From NCBI GenBank assembly GCA_946894095.1, contig OX335647.2, forward strand, positions 13,410,001-13,474,000: a DNA stretch of 64,000 nt, written 5' to 3'. The position numbers and the translations under genes were made by a program. This document shows, in pieces, positions 12,476 to 25,064 of this stretch. Within the stretch, counting starts at the first letter, position 1, and each line of letters starts with the position of its first letter. The notes under the pieces were generated by a model that worked only from the letters and a program-made list of their open reading frames with translations, was not told the DNA's origin and ran no database searches. Source of the stretch: Incurvaria masculella. Taxonomy: Eukaryota; Arthropoda; Insecta; Lepidoptera; Incurvariidae.

Positions 12476-14348
12476 TCACTTTAAAATAATAATAAATATG
12501 ACCGACAAAGAATTAGTGGGTCATCTGTTATATACCATAAAAAAATTTATTGATCCGGGTTATTACGCCTGTTCCCTCACAATCCACAAATGCCATGACT
12601 TCAGCACGACAACAACTTCGCAAGAATAATTTGATCTTATTTATTAGTATGCAGACCTGGACTTAGAACAAGTTGCTGAGAATAATGTGCAAATGTTTTA
12701 TCTTCTTACAGCAACTAGCTGCCGGTTAAGCCCAACTGATAAAGTAATCGGTAAGTGCATTCCATAGCGCTCCCATTTGGAGGTGCACCTCAGCTATTAC
12801 TATACCGACGCGTTGGCAAAACGGTAACGACGCGGCGACGGGGCGGTGTGGCACGCGGCGTATCTCGGAAGCGACTCGCGCCCTGGTGCTGCGCCATTTT
12901 GCGCAAGAGAAACTGTTTACCAAACAGTCGGCCCTATTATAGTACGCGCAAAACTTAAATGCCGCTGTATGTACCTGCGCAGTAGTCGAATTTCAGGTCA
13001 GCTCGGTGAGCGTGCGGGGCGCGGGGCGGAAGAAATGACGCGCTCACCCCCACGCCACCTCGTTACCTTAGCAACCGCTTGTTTGCGCCCGCGCCTTCCC
13101 CGTAACTAACCCCGCAATCCCCGCTCAGAGATTTAGTTAGGTGGTGGTTTTTGTGCTTTCTATAATACTGTCGGTACCTACAGTTATGAAGTGTTAGTTT
13201 GTGAAGTAAACCTAGTATGTAATATTTTTTTAGTTCTAATATAAAAAAATACTCGTCCAAGTGAGAACTACAAAACAATTCGTATTAATTACTAATCAAA
13301 GGATTTAATTGATGAACAAAACAAATCAGCCCCAAAGTCCCATGCAAAGAGGATTTCTCATTTATAAAACAATATGTTTTCTTATATTATTCGCAATTAA
13401 GTTAATTAAAGTGAAATGATTTATGTTTGTAAAATCAACCCTGCAGCAAGCACACATTTATCAAAGAAAGATAGCTGTAAAAAGAAGTACTTTATTAGCA
13501 CATTATAAGGCTGAAAATTAACAAGCATGCAAACCTTTCGGCAATGGCGGGTATTCCTCTATTTTTAAATTAATATTTTTTTTCTTTTCTTAAATGATGT
13601 ATCCTTGCTTTCCGGTGAATTCTGCATAGCACTCGTGTTCATGTGCGTGAATAGCATTTTCTTAAAAAAAAAAAATTGAACATTTAATCTTGACTGTACA
13701 CATGCGCGAACAAAACGAAAGAGCGGCATTAAAGATTTGCGCCTGCTATACAACAAGTAAGTTGTTTATAAACGTGACAACGTACGGACCGCGTCGGAAA
13801 ATGTCCCACTCCCCAACGCTATCACATTATAATTACTGCAGTAGCCAAACGGGAAGCGGTTTCCAAACAGCGGATAGAAGTATTGGTACGTGGTTTTAAT
13901 AGAAGCTAAGAGAAATGTTTACTTCTAATGAAGATCATTCCTCATACCTTTTTTCAGTAGAAATCATATGACCAATTTATATAGGGACCACGAAAACAGT
14001 GGTTTTATACATTAATGAAGTCGAATAACATAAATGCCCTCGAAAAGTTACCTCGATTCCTCCATATTACCACAATTTGAAGAACCTAGATATATGTAGC
14101 CAGAAGCCTCTTTTATCACGCCAGAACTAGTAATCGATTCTGTAACGTTTCCTTCATTTCGCAATGCGCGAACAGCCTCGTCCGTTGCGAGCGCAGCGCA
14201 CAACACCGGCCGCAAGGTTCGCGCGGCCGTCTCTCTCGATTCCCGCCAATTATCTCACCGCGCACTGCATTCGAGTGGCGAAACATAGCATTGCAGGCAT
14301 TAATAACGTGTCTATGTTTAGTAAGGTAAGTGCTCTCCAACAAAACAA
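12476..14348. other. unassigned intronic DNA
   Basis: A GC-rich patch at about 12780-13110 produces ORFs on both strands without recognisable domains. Nothing else that I can assign. Confidence 0.4.
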
Positions 14349-14655
14349 ACTGGCGTTTTCCGTAAAAACGTCAAACTCCACACAAGTTTTTACTGGATAT
14401 TCTGTGGTTTTACTTCCTCAAGATGTCAAAGCCAAACTCGGACTTCCGATTTGTATGAAAACGCGGAGTCGGCGTAAACGGCAACGACGACGTATTTACG
14501 GCAACGTTGAGTAAGCTGTCAAATTAAACTCGGACTCGCAAATGTTTGTTCGATTAACGCCCACTACGTGCGCTCTTACATTTTTCCATACATTTGAAAA
14601 CGCCAGTCGATCGGTTTGCCGTAAACGCCAATTCAGGTGACACCTGGGACTACAG
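14349..14655 (+). mobile_element. MITE D, copy 2
   Basis: The same inside as copy 1 (TTCCGATTTGTATGAAAACG, then CAGTCGATCGGTTTGCCGTA near the right end). The left inverted repeat is truncated. Confidence 0.75.
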
Positions 14656-15083
14656 GCTCAGATGACTTATAACCGAACAATCTCGGAAAACTCGAAGACA
14701 AGAGAATAACTCGGAATATTTATAACGCAGAGACACGTGCAACGATAACAGTTCTTTACTGGCTGGCTGGCAGGACTCCGCGCGGGGGGCATATCGAGTT
14801 CTGAGTCAAGTGTCATGTTAATTCGCCCATATTGTAGTTAGAGGCCGGTTTCTTATCTTATTTCTATTTTCTAGTAGCGAGTAGGTTACAACTTCATTCG
14901 TCCTGCACTCTATCATCGTATAAACTGGTTTGTTAGAAAAATTTACGTCTTTAAAAAAATCTAAATTCGTAGAAAATAGCTATATTAAAGTATTTTTTCT
15001 TTGGAATGAAATTATGTTTTTAATAGATCACATTTGATAACTTACCTTGCGATTCGATACACTGTGTGAAACAACTCTGAAGC

Positions 15084-15382
15084 GCCGCGGCGCCGCTGGG
15101 TTCTAAATGGGTGACCATTTTCAGCTGTTGAGGCTGGCCGAGGTTCGGATTTCACGTAAAACTGCAGGTTCTCTTTGTTATTTACTAGGTATTCCCGCCC
15201 GGGTCGGTAACATCGCATTGAATGAACGATGGTTGGAGCGGCAATGAAAAATCCAATGTGTTTTCAATCCAGTTCAAAGTAGTCGAGCGATATAAGGAAG
15301 GTCCTGACATGACATCTAGTACCCATGTAGTGTTAGGCATGACGGTCATTTTGAAATTAGCTACCATGTCCAGTTACATAAA
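15084..15382 (+). mobile_element. SINE with truncated 5S-type head
   Basis: The head remnant TCTAAATGGGTGACCAT is followed by the body (TTCGGATTTCACGTAAAACT, CCCGCCCGGGTCGGTAACA, GGCAATGAAAAATCC) and the tail ATTAGCTACCATGTCC. Confidence 0.75.
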
Positions 15383-15470
15383 AAACAAAATTAAAAACTT
15401 GACTAAACAAAGTGTATACTAGAACTTTAGCGTTAATTCCTCATGAATAATGTAAAACTTCATACTTGTG

Positions 15471-15700
15471 CAGTCTGGGTGGTACAATAGAGCGACACCT
15501 CGCCTTGCGATAATCTAGGTTGAGCAACCCAGGGCGCGGCCTGATTCTGGATGGGTGGCCGATTTCGACCGCGGAGGCTGGCCGATCGAATCCCGAGTAA
15601 AACTGTAGCCTTTACTTACTGGGTAGGGTTAATCCCGCACGGGTTGGTACAATCCTATCAATTAAAGATGGATGGTTGGAAGTAACTAAGCAAAATAGTA
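15471..15700 (+). mobile_element. 5S-headed SINE, diverged
   Basis: The head contains GTTGAGCAACCCAGGGCGCG and TTCTGGATGGGTGGCCG (5S A- and C-box positions). The body is AGTAAAACTGTAG and CCCGCACGGGTTGGTAC. It lies 90 bp after another SINE of the same group. Confidence 0.7.
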
Positions 15701-16495
15701 TTGAGTAAAATTATATCGTTTTAAGTATGTACAAACGGCATCATCGTAACCACTACACATATATTTGACCCAAATTTACAAAATAAGAATCTGGGTGACA
15801 TTCCTTATTATCCTTACAAAAGACAATGCCTATTGTGGTGTTTACGGTGCCAGCCCAGTCAGCTAGTGCCGCATAATGTTTCTTCCCACGCAAAACCAAT
15901 TTCCATTTTATGTTGATGCGCAAACAATTTCAGTCGTCGTGAAATGCGAAGGGTGTGCGCAAATGTTAGAGCTCCATCTTCTGGCGAAACGCAGCACGAT
16001 AATAAGCACAAGCGAGGCGTACCCATGTTACGGATGAAGCCGGAATTGTGCACTTTACTAAGACTATCTAAATCAGCAATATAGAATATCGGTGTGGATT
16101 GGCTCTATACCCGGCGCACATCGCCAGAACATTTCCAAGAGTGAGAAGAGTTTAATAGGCAAAGAGAATAATTATACAGACATCTCATCGATCTAAGCAA
16201 AGGAGCGGAGATTTGGGCTCTTTACAGTGATACTTGAAGCATGGTCGGCTCCCAACTTGCGTACTATCGACGACATAAGTCTAGTAGCACCCTACGGTCG
16301 GGTTTGTTTGCACTCGTGGCGTGCCCCTTCCCCCGCCGACCGGTCTTCGGGCGGGGCGTCCTACCGCAACCCGCGCGGGCGGTGCGGTCCCCTCCTCCCG
16401 CTTCACCTTCGCGCGATACGAGGCCTTCATAGCAATCGCGTTGGAATGCGCTAATGGACTTTTGAATGCGACCGTACATAGGCCAGAACCGTGCC
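15701..16495. other. unassigned intronic DNA, GC-rich at right
   Basis: 16310-16430 is strongly GC- and CpG-rich and gives ORFs in several frames. I see no domain and no supported exon. Confidence 0.4.
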
Positions 16496-17060
16496 CAGGG
16501 GGGTAACCGGCGGATAATTTGAGAAAATGTGCGAAGGAATATCATTTCTGCACCAAATTTTTGACTGGCGCAAAAGGTATGACACCTTCTGCGCTCTGAA
16601 TGGGCAGAATATTTGGCATCCACTTCTGATTGGTGCATTGATCGATTCCCTCACATATTTACACGTGTTACGCCCGTTCAGCGCCCAGATAGCGAATGAT
16701 ATTAAGGTCTTGGAAACTGTGTCTATAAGAAAAAATGTTTAATTTATTCAGCTATGAGTGGTGAAGAGGTTTAAAACAAATAACAAGGAATTTTGGCAAA
16801 GACAAGACACGTAATGCGCTCGCTACTCACTCATACACAGTCCCACCTGAAGCGGGCACGATAAAGGGCTGAACCGGCGTAACATGTGAGAAAATATGTT
16901 AGGGAATTCGGTCAATTCTGCGCCAATCAGAAGTGGAAGCCAAATATTCTACCCGATGAGAGAGCGGAAGGTATGACAAGAACGCTTATGATTGGTTCAG
17001 AATTGATCGAATTCCCTCACATATTTTCTCAAATCTTACGCCGGTTGCCCCCCCGGAAAT
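16496..17060. mobile_element. two foldback elements P
   Basis: Two related palindromic copies (about 16496-16670 and 16855-17060). They have ends of the type GGGGGGTAACCGGCG...GAGAAAATGTG and ATTCCCTCACATATT...TACGCC(G/C)GTT. Inverted arms of 40-50 bp surround a shared centre containing GGTATGACA. Confidence 0.6.
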
Positions 17061-17799
17061 TTGTTTCGGGTGTAATTAATATGATTTAAATATGTTAGTA
17101 AGAATGGAGTTCCGCAGTAACAACGAGCGATTCGGAGAGCGGTGCGGTGGCGGCACGACACCGGCGCTGAGCATCTTGTGAAACTTCAAGCAATGTGGCA
17201 TTCACTCGGCATAGACATAATTCAGGCTGGGTTGGTAATATCACGAAGTTACACACAAATAACAATACTATTGCAATATAATAAGTCGCGCTCCAACAAA
17301 CGTACCTAGGGCACACAATAAGTCATCCTAGGAGTCAGACCAAAGTACGTTCTTCCGGTCAAAGGAAAAGATGGAAAGCCAAAATTATTTTTAACGAAAT
17401 ATTGATTAAAAATCTCCGATATTATTAACATTGAACCGGATATGTATATTTTGGACTGACCTTTATTGTACATACACATTCAAAATAAACAAGCTAACAT
17501 ATTATGTCCACTTCAGTGGCGCCTGCGTGTTTTTGATTTTAATCGATTAAAAAAGTGCAATGGAGACGATAGGAGTGTCCGCATTCCCCGCTCTATCATT
17601 CGAGCAGGTCAGCAAATCTCACCTCATCACAGAGTTGCGGAAAAGGCTAGAAATGGGTTTCTTCTCGCTTTACCACCGCACGCTTGTCGCGCCGCGCCGC
17701 GCCGCCTTATATTCAATCTCCAAACAAATGAGTTGTTAGTAGAGCGCCCGCTAGTCAATAACATCGAGTTAAGAAGGACGGGAGTCGTGACTGAAACTT
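17061..17799. other. unassigned intronic DNA
   Basis: A 122-codon plus-strand ORF at 17466-17834 has no recognisable domain and runs into a repeat. Nothing else that I can support. Confidence 0.35.
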
Positions 17800-18170
17800 A
17801 TCCGTGTAGCGGCAGCAGCGTAGCTACGTATTAGTGATAATATGTACATACACTGATGAAGTCAGATCGTTTACGAATTCTTACGTGTCGTTAGAACTCA
17901 ACAGCGTCGGGGGGCTTACCATGGTATATTATTCGTCAGGAGAACAGTCAAGTGTATGTTTAAATCTGACATTTCGTTGCATTTCGTACCATGGTAACTG
18001 TCAAATGACGTGTTTTTCAGCCAAGTGAACTGAAATTTACTGGTTAGAAGGTACGAAATGCTACTAAACGTCCGATTGTATCACTCACTTGCCTGTTCAC
18101 CCGGCCAGTTTACCATAATAACCTCTAAGGAGTGAGCGAACTGAATGGCCGGCGCTACGCTGCCGCTATG
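17800..18170. mobile_element. foldback element R, copy 1
   Basis: Terminal inverted repeats TAGCGGCAGCAGCGTAGCTA / GCTACGCTGCCGCTA, with an inner pair GCATTTCGTACC / GGTACGAAATGC. Related copies are at 22512-23252 and 51884-52045. Confidence 0.55.
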
Positions 18171-19852
18171 TGACCGTGTAAATTTCAAGATAAATAAGTA
18201 ACATAGCCCAGAAATATGAGTATAGGGCTGAGACGTATAAGAGGATGGGCATATCTAGTCTATTCACATTCTGTGCCCCTCACCTATCGCCGCACCGCGG
18301 CTAATTAGAATAACGGCTCTCCGGATAGGCGGTATAGTGAAAAACAAACCTAATGTGTTCGAAACTAGTTCGGTGGCCAAGTGGTCGATGTGGTCAAGAG
18401 AAATGTAGGCCAGGGGTACAGTTATTAAGGCGAGCTAAGTGTTCGGGATGTTTTATTATCACCTGTAATGAACAATTAGCATGTGATTGTTTAGCAGTAT
18501 ACTCACAATAAAGATTCTTTGAATTGTGTCCTGTTGCCAAAACTCAGATCGGGCGATCGTTGCCCCGTCTCGGCGGATTCAAAAGCATGTGTTTAACGTT
18601 CCAGTACATACTAGATTAGTGACAATAAATAAAATAAAAACTCTCTTTGGGTTTTTTGTAATATTTTTAAGTAGACCATTTATAGCCAATATATCAAAAT
18701 TACGAACGCAAAAGCCTTGAAGGCGCTAGGACTAGCCAACTACTCGCGCCATACAAATGCACTTTTTAACAAATGTAATAATATGTAGTGAAACTCTTCA
18801 GCAAATCCAAATATAACTCCAGACTGATAATGAATTGTTAATATTTTTTTATTCCATCATTTATTTAAATAATAATAAAAATAAAAAAGTTGATTTTTCT
18901 CATTAGAAATCTGAAAGTAATTCGATTTCTAGATATAAGCAAAAACAGCATATATGCATAAACAAAAAATCCCATTTGCTTTTAGATTTCTACATTTAGT
19001 CAAAAAAGTTCGGAAATGGACACCGTTTCCGCAATGTATTTTGTATAGAAAAAGGAAACATACATTAACGAAAATAGTTCGATTCCTAGACAAGGAATCG
19101 TATATTGTAAGAATGACACTTATAATCGTCAGACTTAGTTAGTTAACTTGGGGTGCCTCGTCTAACTTTGCGATTTGGCTAGTACCAGGGCCTTAAAGTA
19201 TCACTGAGTGTTTCTATTCGCAAGTAGCTTCAGAGACTGTGCTTTTGTCCAATACAGAAATAGCAATTTACCTGCGTACTGTGCAACGATAATTAAAGAC
19301 CTCGCTTCGCTCGATGATAACATGTCCATGTAAATTGAAACCAGGAACGTTAGTCAAGCGTACCCATTCAGTCTCGCCAACTCAAGGCAGGTACGGTGCG
19401 AAACTCCTACAGACAATTCCGTACAGTCATTATAACACAATGCATCTTTTTGTGGCTAAGGAGGTGCATTGTTCATTGTGTTATTCGCTTATAATCATCT
19501 TAAATACTTTTGGCACAAAGTTTTGTAATGTATTTATTTATTTGGAGAAGAACAGAGAACAGGTTACAATGACACATTAATAAAATATTATAAATTAAAA
19601 TTAAGCTACGCCTGCCTCCACTACGCTTCCCTCGAAAACACATAATGTAGAACATAAATATTTACACTAGATAGATAAGATGCCTTGTCACGTGAAGTAT
19701 CAATCAATGAACTAAAATTTTTTTTTTTATATTACCCTCGGGTGATTTTCCCAGCTAAACTAGATTGACCTATCACGATATAAACTGGTTAGGACGTAAT
19801 CTTACTGTGAGGTCTTGATGTTGTGAATCGATCTTTTTTTTGTTATTGCGAC
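18171..19852. other. unassigned DNA with a tRNA-like remnant
   Basis: At 18372-18400, GGTGGCCAAGTGGTCGATG resembles a tRNA-Ser/Leu type A-box region, but no B box follows. It is probably a decayed SINE head. Otherwise AT-rich with nothing assignable. Confidence 0.3.
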
Positions 19853-20212
19853 CTGACATGGATGGCTCCTACCCACAACTACCGTATATTAGCCTAATAC
19901 ACCACATTCCCGAAGGAATTAGGTGCAATGCCAGGACCTTCCCTTTTATGAGCACGGCTACATTAAACTGGATGGAAAACACGGACAACTTTTCATTGCC
20001 GCTTCGACCATATTTTCATCCAATGCGATGGTACCAACCCGGGCGGGCTTAAACCCTACCACCTAGTAGGGAAAGGAGCAGCTCGCATTCGTGACGAAAT
20101 GCACTTATCGAACTCGGAAAGAGAAAGACAGTGGTGCATGTCGGAATTGAACCCAGACCTCTGGTACGCTAGGCCAGTCCCCGCGCCACTAGGCTACGAG
20201 CCGCTCATAAAA
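19853..20212 (-). mobile_element. tRNA-headed SINE, near full length
   Basis: On the minus strand the head (20212 to about 20150) reads GCTCGTAGCCTAGTGGCGCG, then GGTCTGGGTTCAATTCCGAC, giving A and B boxes in the right spacing. The shared body and the tail AGGTCAGGT-like end follow. It is most similar to the copy at 25716-26107. Confidence 0.8.
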
Positions 20213-20578
20213 TTAAATAAAATCACTTCTGAATTGTTAATAGAAACCGCGCCAAAGGTCGTTCTAAAATCACAAGGAGGAAGTAAACGGAGTTTCGAAA
20301 CGCGGAGAGCGCGCGCCCTGCGAGCGAGGTCACGGCGCGCGGCGCTCGACGCGCGGGCCGAGCCACGCTCCGACACTCAAACGTTATCGCGTCAGTCATC
20401 AGCCCGTCAAATGTTAAATCACCTGTTCTCCCAAATGGAAAACACAACGCGTGTAAAGAGTATCATTAGCTGAATATTACGTACGATTGATTTTACGCAT
20501 GCGAATAATGTAAACTTAATATTTTTAAAAAAGCTGAAGTCAGTTTTAGAATTATTTCTAGTTGTTTATTCTGCAAGG

Positions 20579-20925
20579 CAAGCGGCTTGTAACTCAGTGG
20601 CGCGGGAACTCGCCTTGCAATCCAGACGTCGGGTTCAATTGCCAGCTCCGTGAATGTACTACTTTTTCTCTTTTCGAGTTGGATAAGTTCATTCAGTCAC
20701 GATTGCGAGCAGCTCCGGAATCCATGTAAAACTGTAGGTCCCCTTCCCAAACTAGGTGATTGTGTTAAGCCCGCGGGATGATACCACCGCATTGGATGAA
20801 AAAATGGCCGTAACGGCTATAAAACATTGACCAGGTTTTCCATCCTGTGGCCGTGCTCATAAAGGGAAGGTCCTGGCATGGCACCTAATTCCTTCGAGAA
20901 TGCAACGTAACGGGGTGATATAGTG
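20579..20925 (+). mobile_element. tRNA-headed SINE
   Basis: The head at 20583-20655 (GCTTGTAACTCAGTGGCGCG ... CGGGTTCAATTGCCAGC) has A- and B-box similarity. The body includes ACTGTAGGTCCCCTTCC and GTTTTCCATCCTGTGG, ending with CATGGCACCTAATTCC. Confidence 0.8.
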
Positions 20926-20940
20926 GTGTGATTTAACCAT

Positions 20941-20987
20941 ACATAAAACATGTTTTATGTAGCTCAACTACATAAAACATGTTTTTA
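20941..20987. repeat. 20-bp perfect palindrome with second arm
   Basis: ACATAAAACATGTTTTATGT is self-complementary. After 9 bp the same ACATAAAACATGTTTT follows again, so cruciform or two-hairpin folding is possible. Confidence 0.7.
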
Positions 20988-21609
20988 CAGAAAACTATGT
21001 CAAAACGATAATTCCGAAGGACCATCAGTCATTAATTTAGACAACATTACATAATAGAGGAAGGCCAAAACAATAATGGATGTCAGCTATTCAGCTCCAG
21101 AAGAGTGGAGGAGCTGTTTGGGGCAGGTTAAGCTCATTATGAAGATTTGGTAGGAGACCGGGGCTAGAGCGGGGTGCCTTTAGAGTCTATGCTCACCGCT
21201 TAGCACCCCATTGGAACCGTAGGTCACCTCTCATGCGAGGGCCTGGCTTATGCCATATGTCTAATAAAAAAGGTCCCGTGTTTGTTTTTGCGAAGGGTGG
21301 AAAAGCTATAAGCGTAATTCAGTATTAACACCGGGTGGGAGACCAGAAGTTTCATCACATGTTCAATAAATATTTACGATCTTCGCGTCGGAGAATTTAT
21401 TAATGGAAGAAGGTCGAAGCTAGTGGTCTCATGTTAGGAACACTAAAATATGTATGCGAATATTAAATTATAAAATAAAAATATTGAACTCTGTTAGAAT
21501 TTGTCTGTCATTGTTGAAGAACAGATGCGACCTTTCAAGCCCACGGCCTTGTACCGAGTGCGCTGCGCCGGCGCAACGGAGGGAGAGCGTGCATAAAGGC
21601 CACGCCGCG
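20988..21609. other. unassigned intronic DNA
   Basis: Nothing recognisable apart from low-complexity flanks of the minisatellite that follows. Confidence 0.35.
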
Positions 21610-21692
21610 CCACCGCACCACCGCACCACCGCACCACCGCACCACCGCACCACCGCACCACCGCACCACCGCAACACCGCAACACCGCACCC
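21610..21692. repeat. 8-bp minisatellite ACCACCGC
   Basis: About ten copies of ACCACCGC, the last ones changed to AACACCGC. Because 8 is not a multiple of 3, every frame on both strands shows an 8-residue periodic peptide. That explains the overlapping ORFs here and argues against coding. Confidence 0.9.
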
Positions 21693-21871
21693 GCTAGCGC
21701 GAAAGAGCAAGGTTTCACAGCAGGAACTTTCGATATTCCTTCGAGTGTGATCTCACGACGCGATGTTCCAAATCATGTTGAAACAATATCGGCTCCTCCT
21801 ATGTTTGCTGGTAACCCATCGATCCCCTCCTCGAACCCTTCACTGTAGCTTAGAAATAGGTTTACCCAATT

Positions 21872-22010
21872 GAGTAACCCCTGTTTTCACCTCCGCCGAA
21901 ATCCTGAAATCCGAAAAGTAACTATCGGTTACATGTCATATGCAAAAAGTGGTGCAACCAAAAAGTTACTTTGGTATTTTGTAACTGGAGGATGGTGGCA
22001 ACGGGCGTAA
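21872..22010. mobile_element. foldback element Q, copy 1
   Basis: Ends CCCCTGTTTTCACCTCCGCC and GGATGGTGGCAACGGGCG, with inner arms AAGTAACTATCGGTTACATG and its counterpart AAAAAGTTACTTTGG. A second copy is at 22857-22990 and a partial one at 55670-55765. Confidence 0.65.
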
Positions 22011-22511
22011 GTCATGATTTGCGGCCGCTCAGTCAGAAAATCAGGTTTTTTTCTTTAAAAAAGCATATTAAAAATAGTTTCGGTGGAGAGAAAACAGCAC
22101 AAAATGTTTTATGTTCAAAATGAGGCAAACCAAAAAGCCCAAAATGGGACCACGCGGTTTTGTGCGCGCCCCCAAGTTGTCAGTCCAGGTTTCAGTCGAA
22201 TGCATGCATGTGTAAGAACCTCTAATCCTTACGATTGTTGTACAGACAATGAAGCTGACATTGTCACCGGCCCGGACAGTTTCGTGCCACTTTCACGGCG
22301 CAGGCTATTAGCGAGAGAAAACAATAAGTTGCGGTCGCCCCCGCGTGCGTTTCTAAACGCCACCGTTCCCACCGCAACCTCTGCTCGGGCGCTGCTGCTG
22401 CCCTCAGCCGCGGCCCCGGCACGGGATACGGCGCGAGGTTCACTTTCACCGGGTGCGTGCGTCACCGGCGGCCAGCGAGGAAGCAAAGACGGGAGCGGCG
22501 TCAGAAAACTC
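22011..22511. other. GC-rich stretch, no supported gene
   Basis: A 148-codon plus-strand ORF (22083-22529) is matched by long ORFs on the opposite strand. Its composition is Ala/Pro/Arg-rich with no domain, and it runs into repeat R. I do not call a gene. Confidence 0.35.
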
Positions 22512-23252
22512 AGCGTAGCCACGTATTAGCGAGAATACACGGATACGCCGGCCTTTCAATTCGCTCACGAATTCGGGACGCGCAACATTGAACATTCGTA
22601 GCTGTAAACGGCGTCCTGGTAGATTACCATGATAAATGAACCCGCCGGGTGAACAGGTAATCGAGTGATCAGATCTGACGTTTAGTTTCATTTCGTAGAC
22701 TGTTACTGCGGTTCTACTCAGGGAAGCTCAAACTCCGTCAAACTCTATACATATAGAAAAAAGTACGCATATTTTTTTTCTAAATAGAGTTTCACAGCTT
22801 CTAAGAGGAGATCGTGTTCGCTTCCTTGAGTAGACCCGATACATTTCAGTTCACTTTCCCCTGTTTTCACCACCGCCAGTTACCTGAAATCCAATAAGTA
22901 ACTTTAGGTTACATGGCACATTTGTATGGTGTAACCGAAAAGTAACTTTAGGATTTTGTACCTGGAGGACGGTGGTAACGGGCGTTTGTCGAATAACACG
23001 TCATTCGTCAGTAAGCATGTTACAAAATGCCACTAAATGTCAGATTTCACCACTCACTTGCCTGTTAACCCGGCGAGTTGAAACGGTGCAGTTTCTGCAA
23101 TAAACGCCGTCCCGTGCAGTTACTTTATGTGTTCTTAGGTTAAGTTGGGACTCGAGATCAAGAGTCAGCTAATTCATAAGCGCACTGACTGGCCGGCGCT
23201 ACAGTCAGTGAATGTTATCACTAATAATAATTAGCTACGTTGCCGCTATATG
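22512..23252. mobile_element. foldback element R, copy 2, with two insertions
   Basis: Outer arms CGTAGCCACGTATTAGCGAG and AGCTACGTTGCCGCTA match copy 1. Nested inside are a smaller foldback at 22718-22846 (GGTTCTACTCAGGGAAGC / GCTTCCTTGAGTAGACC, related to 38018-38112) and element Q copy 2 at 22857-22990. Confidence 0.55.
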
Positions 23253-23479
23253 GATGAGGTTCGTTGGCCACTCTCGTGCTTCCTTACTCTACGCCGGCGG
23301 CGCAGCGGGCACGCCATGGCGGTCGCGTGGGCGCACGTCGGAAAATGTACAGAGAACACATTGATTGCATAAATCACGCCTTTATTTCTATGATAGTGAT
23401 ACGCGGCAATAAACTGTTTTGGAAAAGCTTTTTTAATACACATCGCGACATATGCCGTACGCCAGACTCTCAGATTAAA
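23253..23479. other. unassigned intronic DNA
   Basis: Short GC-rich ORFs only. Nothing assignable. Confidence 0.3.
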
Positions 23480-23620
23480 AGCGCCCTAAGCCGGTTTTAC
23501 CAAGACCGCTTTTGAACATTTTCATGGGACGCGAAATCCATGCCGGCCGGCCGGATGCTTCTTCACATGCGTTGAAAGGGCGCAAGGATGGGGGGACATA
23601 TGTGCCTCGACCGAGATTAC
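23480..23620 (-). mobile_element. LINE ORF2 extreme C-terminal fragment
   Basis: The minus-strand translation contains EEASGRPAWISRP, closely matching GEGAPGRPAWFSYPP of the longer fragment at 35284-35757. It is a decayed copy of the same LINE family, also seen at 33670 and 49940. Confidence 0.5.
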
Positions 23621-25064
23621 ATTCCAGTTCACCGACCTTATATATGGAAGGATCTAAAGGACACATAAAACAATTAGTGTCGAGTTTTTGCCTGGTGTGC
23701 GTTTGGAGCATACACCCATCAACAACCTGAACACACACCGCAGTATTTATTGAGTAGTTAAATATTTTTTTTGCAAATTAACTACTTAGCTCTTCTTCAC
23801 GTTTGTAGTTTGTGAAAATATTGACTTGGCAAACCTTAGTACAATATAACCGCGAACCAGGAAGTGTGGGGTTTAAGAGAGTCGTTACCTTATCAATATA
23901 TTACGGGCCAAATTTTGTTTACATGCTCTTAATGTCTTACTAGGTTTTCCAAAAAATTATAAATATACGGACGTATAATTAAGCTACGAATACGTCAATC
24001 ATGTATGGCTCGGTAAATCAAGTTATTATATTGTTAAAGCACGCGAGATTCACTCGGAACCTTGTGCGCCTCCGGTGGTAAACGAGTCACGCACGAGAAA
24101 CCTCGTGTTTTTTTCTTTTCCTATTAATCATGGAAGATCAATCAAGAACCGAGGGTAAGGACTCTCGATACCCAATTGAACCAGTTATGTTTAGAACATC
24201 TACATCCCCCACATCCAGCTAGAATACATGCAACCAATTTTATCGTGTGGCACTTTTTTTTCTGATTATGAGATCATTTACTTATATGTATGTACTTGGT
24301 ACCAATGTAATGTATTAGGTACACATAACCGCAATAAAATAATTCAATTACAACAGCAGCATGATTACGAACTTTCCACGTCCAGCACACGTCTTGGGAG
24401 AAACTCGCGGATTAATCATTGGCATCGAATCTCGTCTTGGACACGGTCCGGTCCCGGTCGGGCAAAGTATATGAGTATCGAGCCGTTCCCGATACGACCA
24501 GTTCTCAGAGCGCGGTTCCCACGCCTCAACGGACCACGTCAGGTCGCTCGCAAACACTGAATTGGGAATAGACAAAAAATGCCCATCCCAGAGATTTTTT
24601 GAGCTGAGGCCTATCCGCTAGCTTCACTGCCGCGCGCTTCAAGGCCATGCAAATTGAGGCGAGTGTCGCAAGCCCTCTGCACAAAGCAAATTTGTGTGCA
24701 CATTTTTTTAAAACGTTCGTCACTTGTTTCATTTGCGACGTATCTTGGTAGCACTACTATGACATTAAGACGGAGACAAGCGCGCGCTAGTGTAGCTAGT
24801 GAAGCGAGAGGACAGGCATTTCTAGTATATTTTCAAATCTGCGGTGCCCGAGCAACTCGAGCCGGGGAAGTACATAAGAACTATTTGCATCGTCCGCCGC
24901 TTTGCTAGACGCCGCATACGCAAGTATTTATTACATATTCTTTGACGCCGCTTGCTCTCCGCGGACATAATTCCATTTAACGATTCTTTTAATGCGAACG
25001 CAAACAACTATTTTGGAAACAATGTTGAGATTTAATGATGTGGAATGAGATCAGCCTTCAACGA
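23621..25064. other. unassigned intronic DNA
   Basis: Short overlapping ORFs without domains. No splice-supported exon seen. Confidence 0.35.

Noticed and set aside
5654..14514. Related ORFs at 5654-5878 and 14164-14514 sharing the same C-terminal peptide
   Set aside because: The shared peptide lies inside MITE D copies; similarity is of repeat DNA, not of genes.
20150..20212. tRNA genes at 249-305, 20150-20212, 20583-20655, 26040-26107
   Set aside because: A and B boxes are present but acceptor stems do not close and each is fused to the same SINE body, so they are SINE heads.
22083..22529. 148-codon ORF as a gene
   Set aside because: GC-rich patch with long ORFs on both strands, low-complexity Ala/Pro/Arg composition, no domain, and it runs into repeat R.
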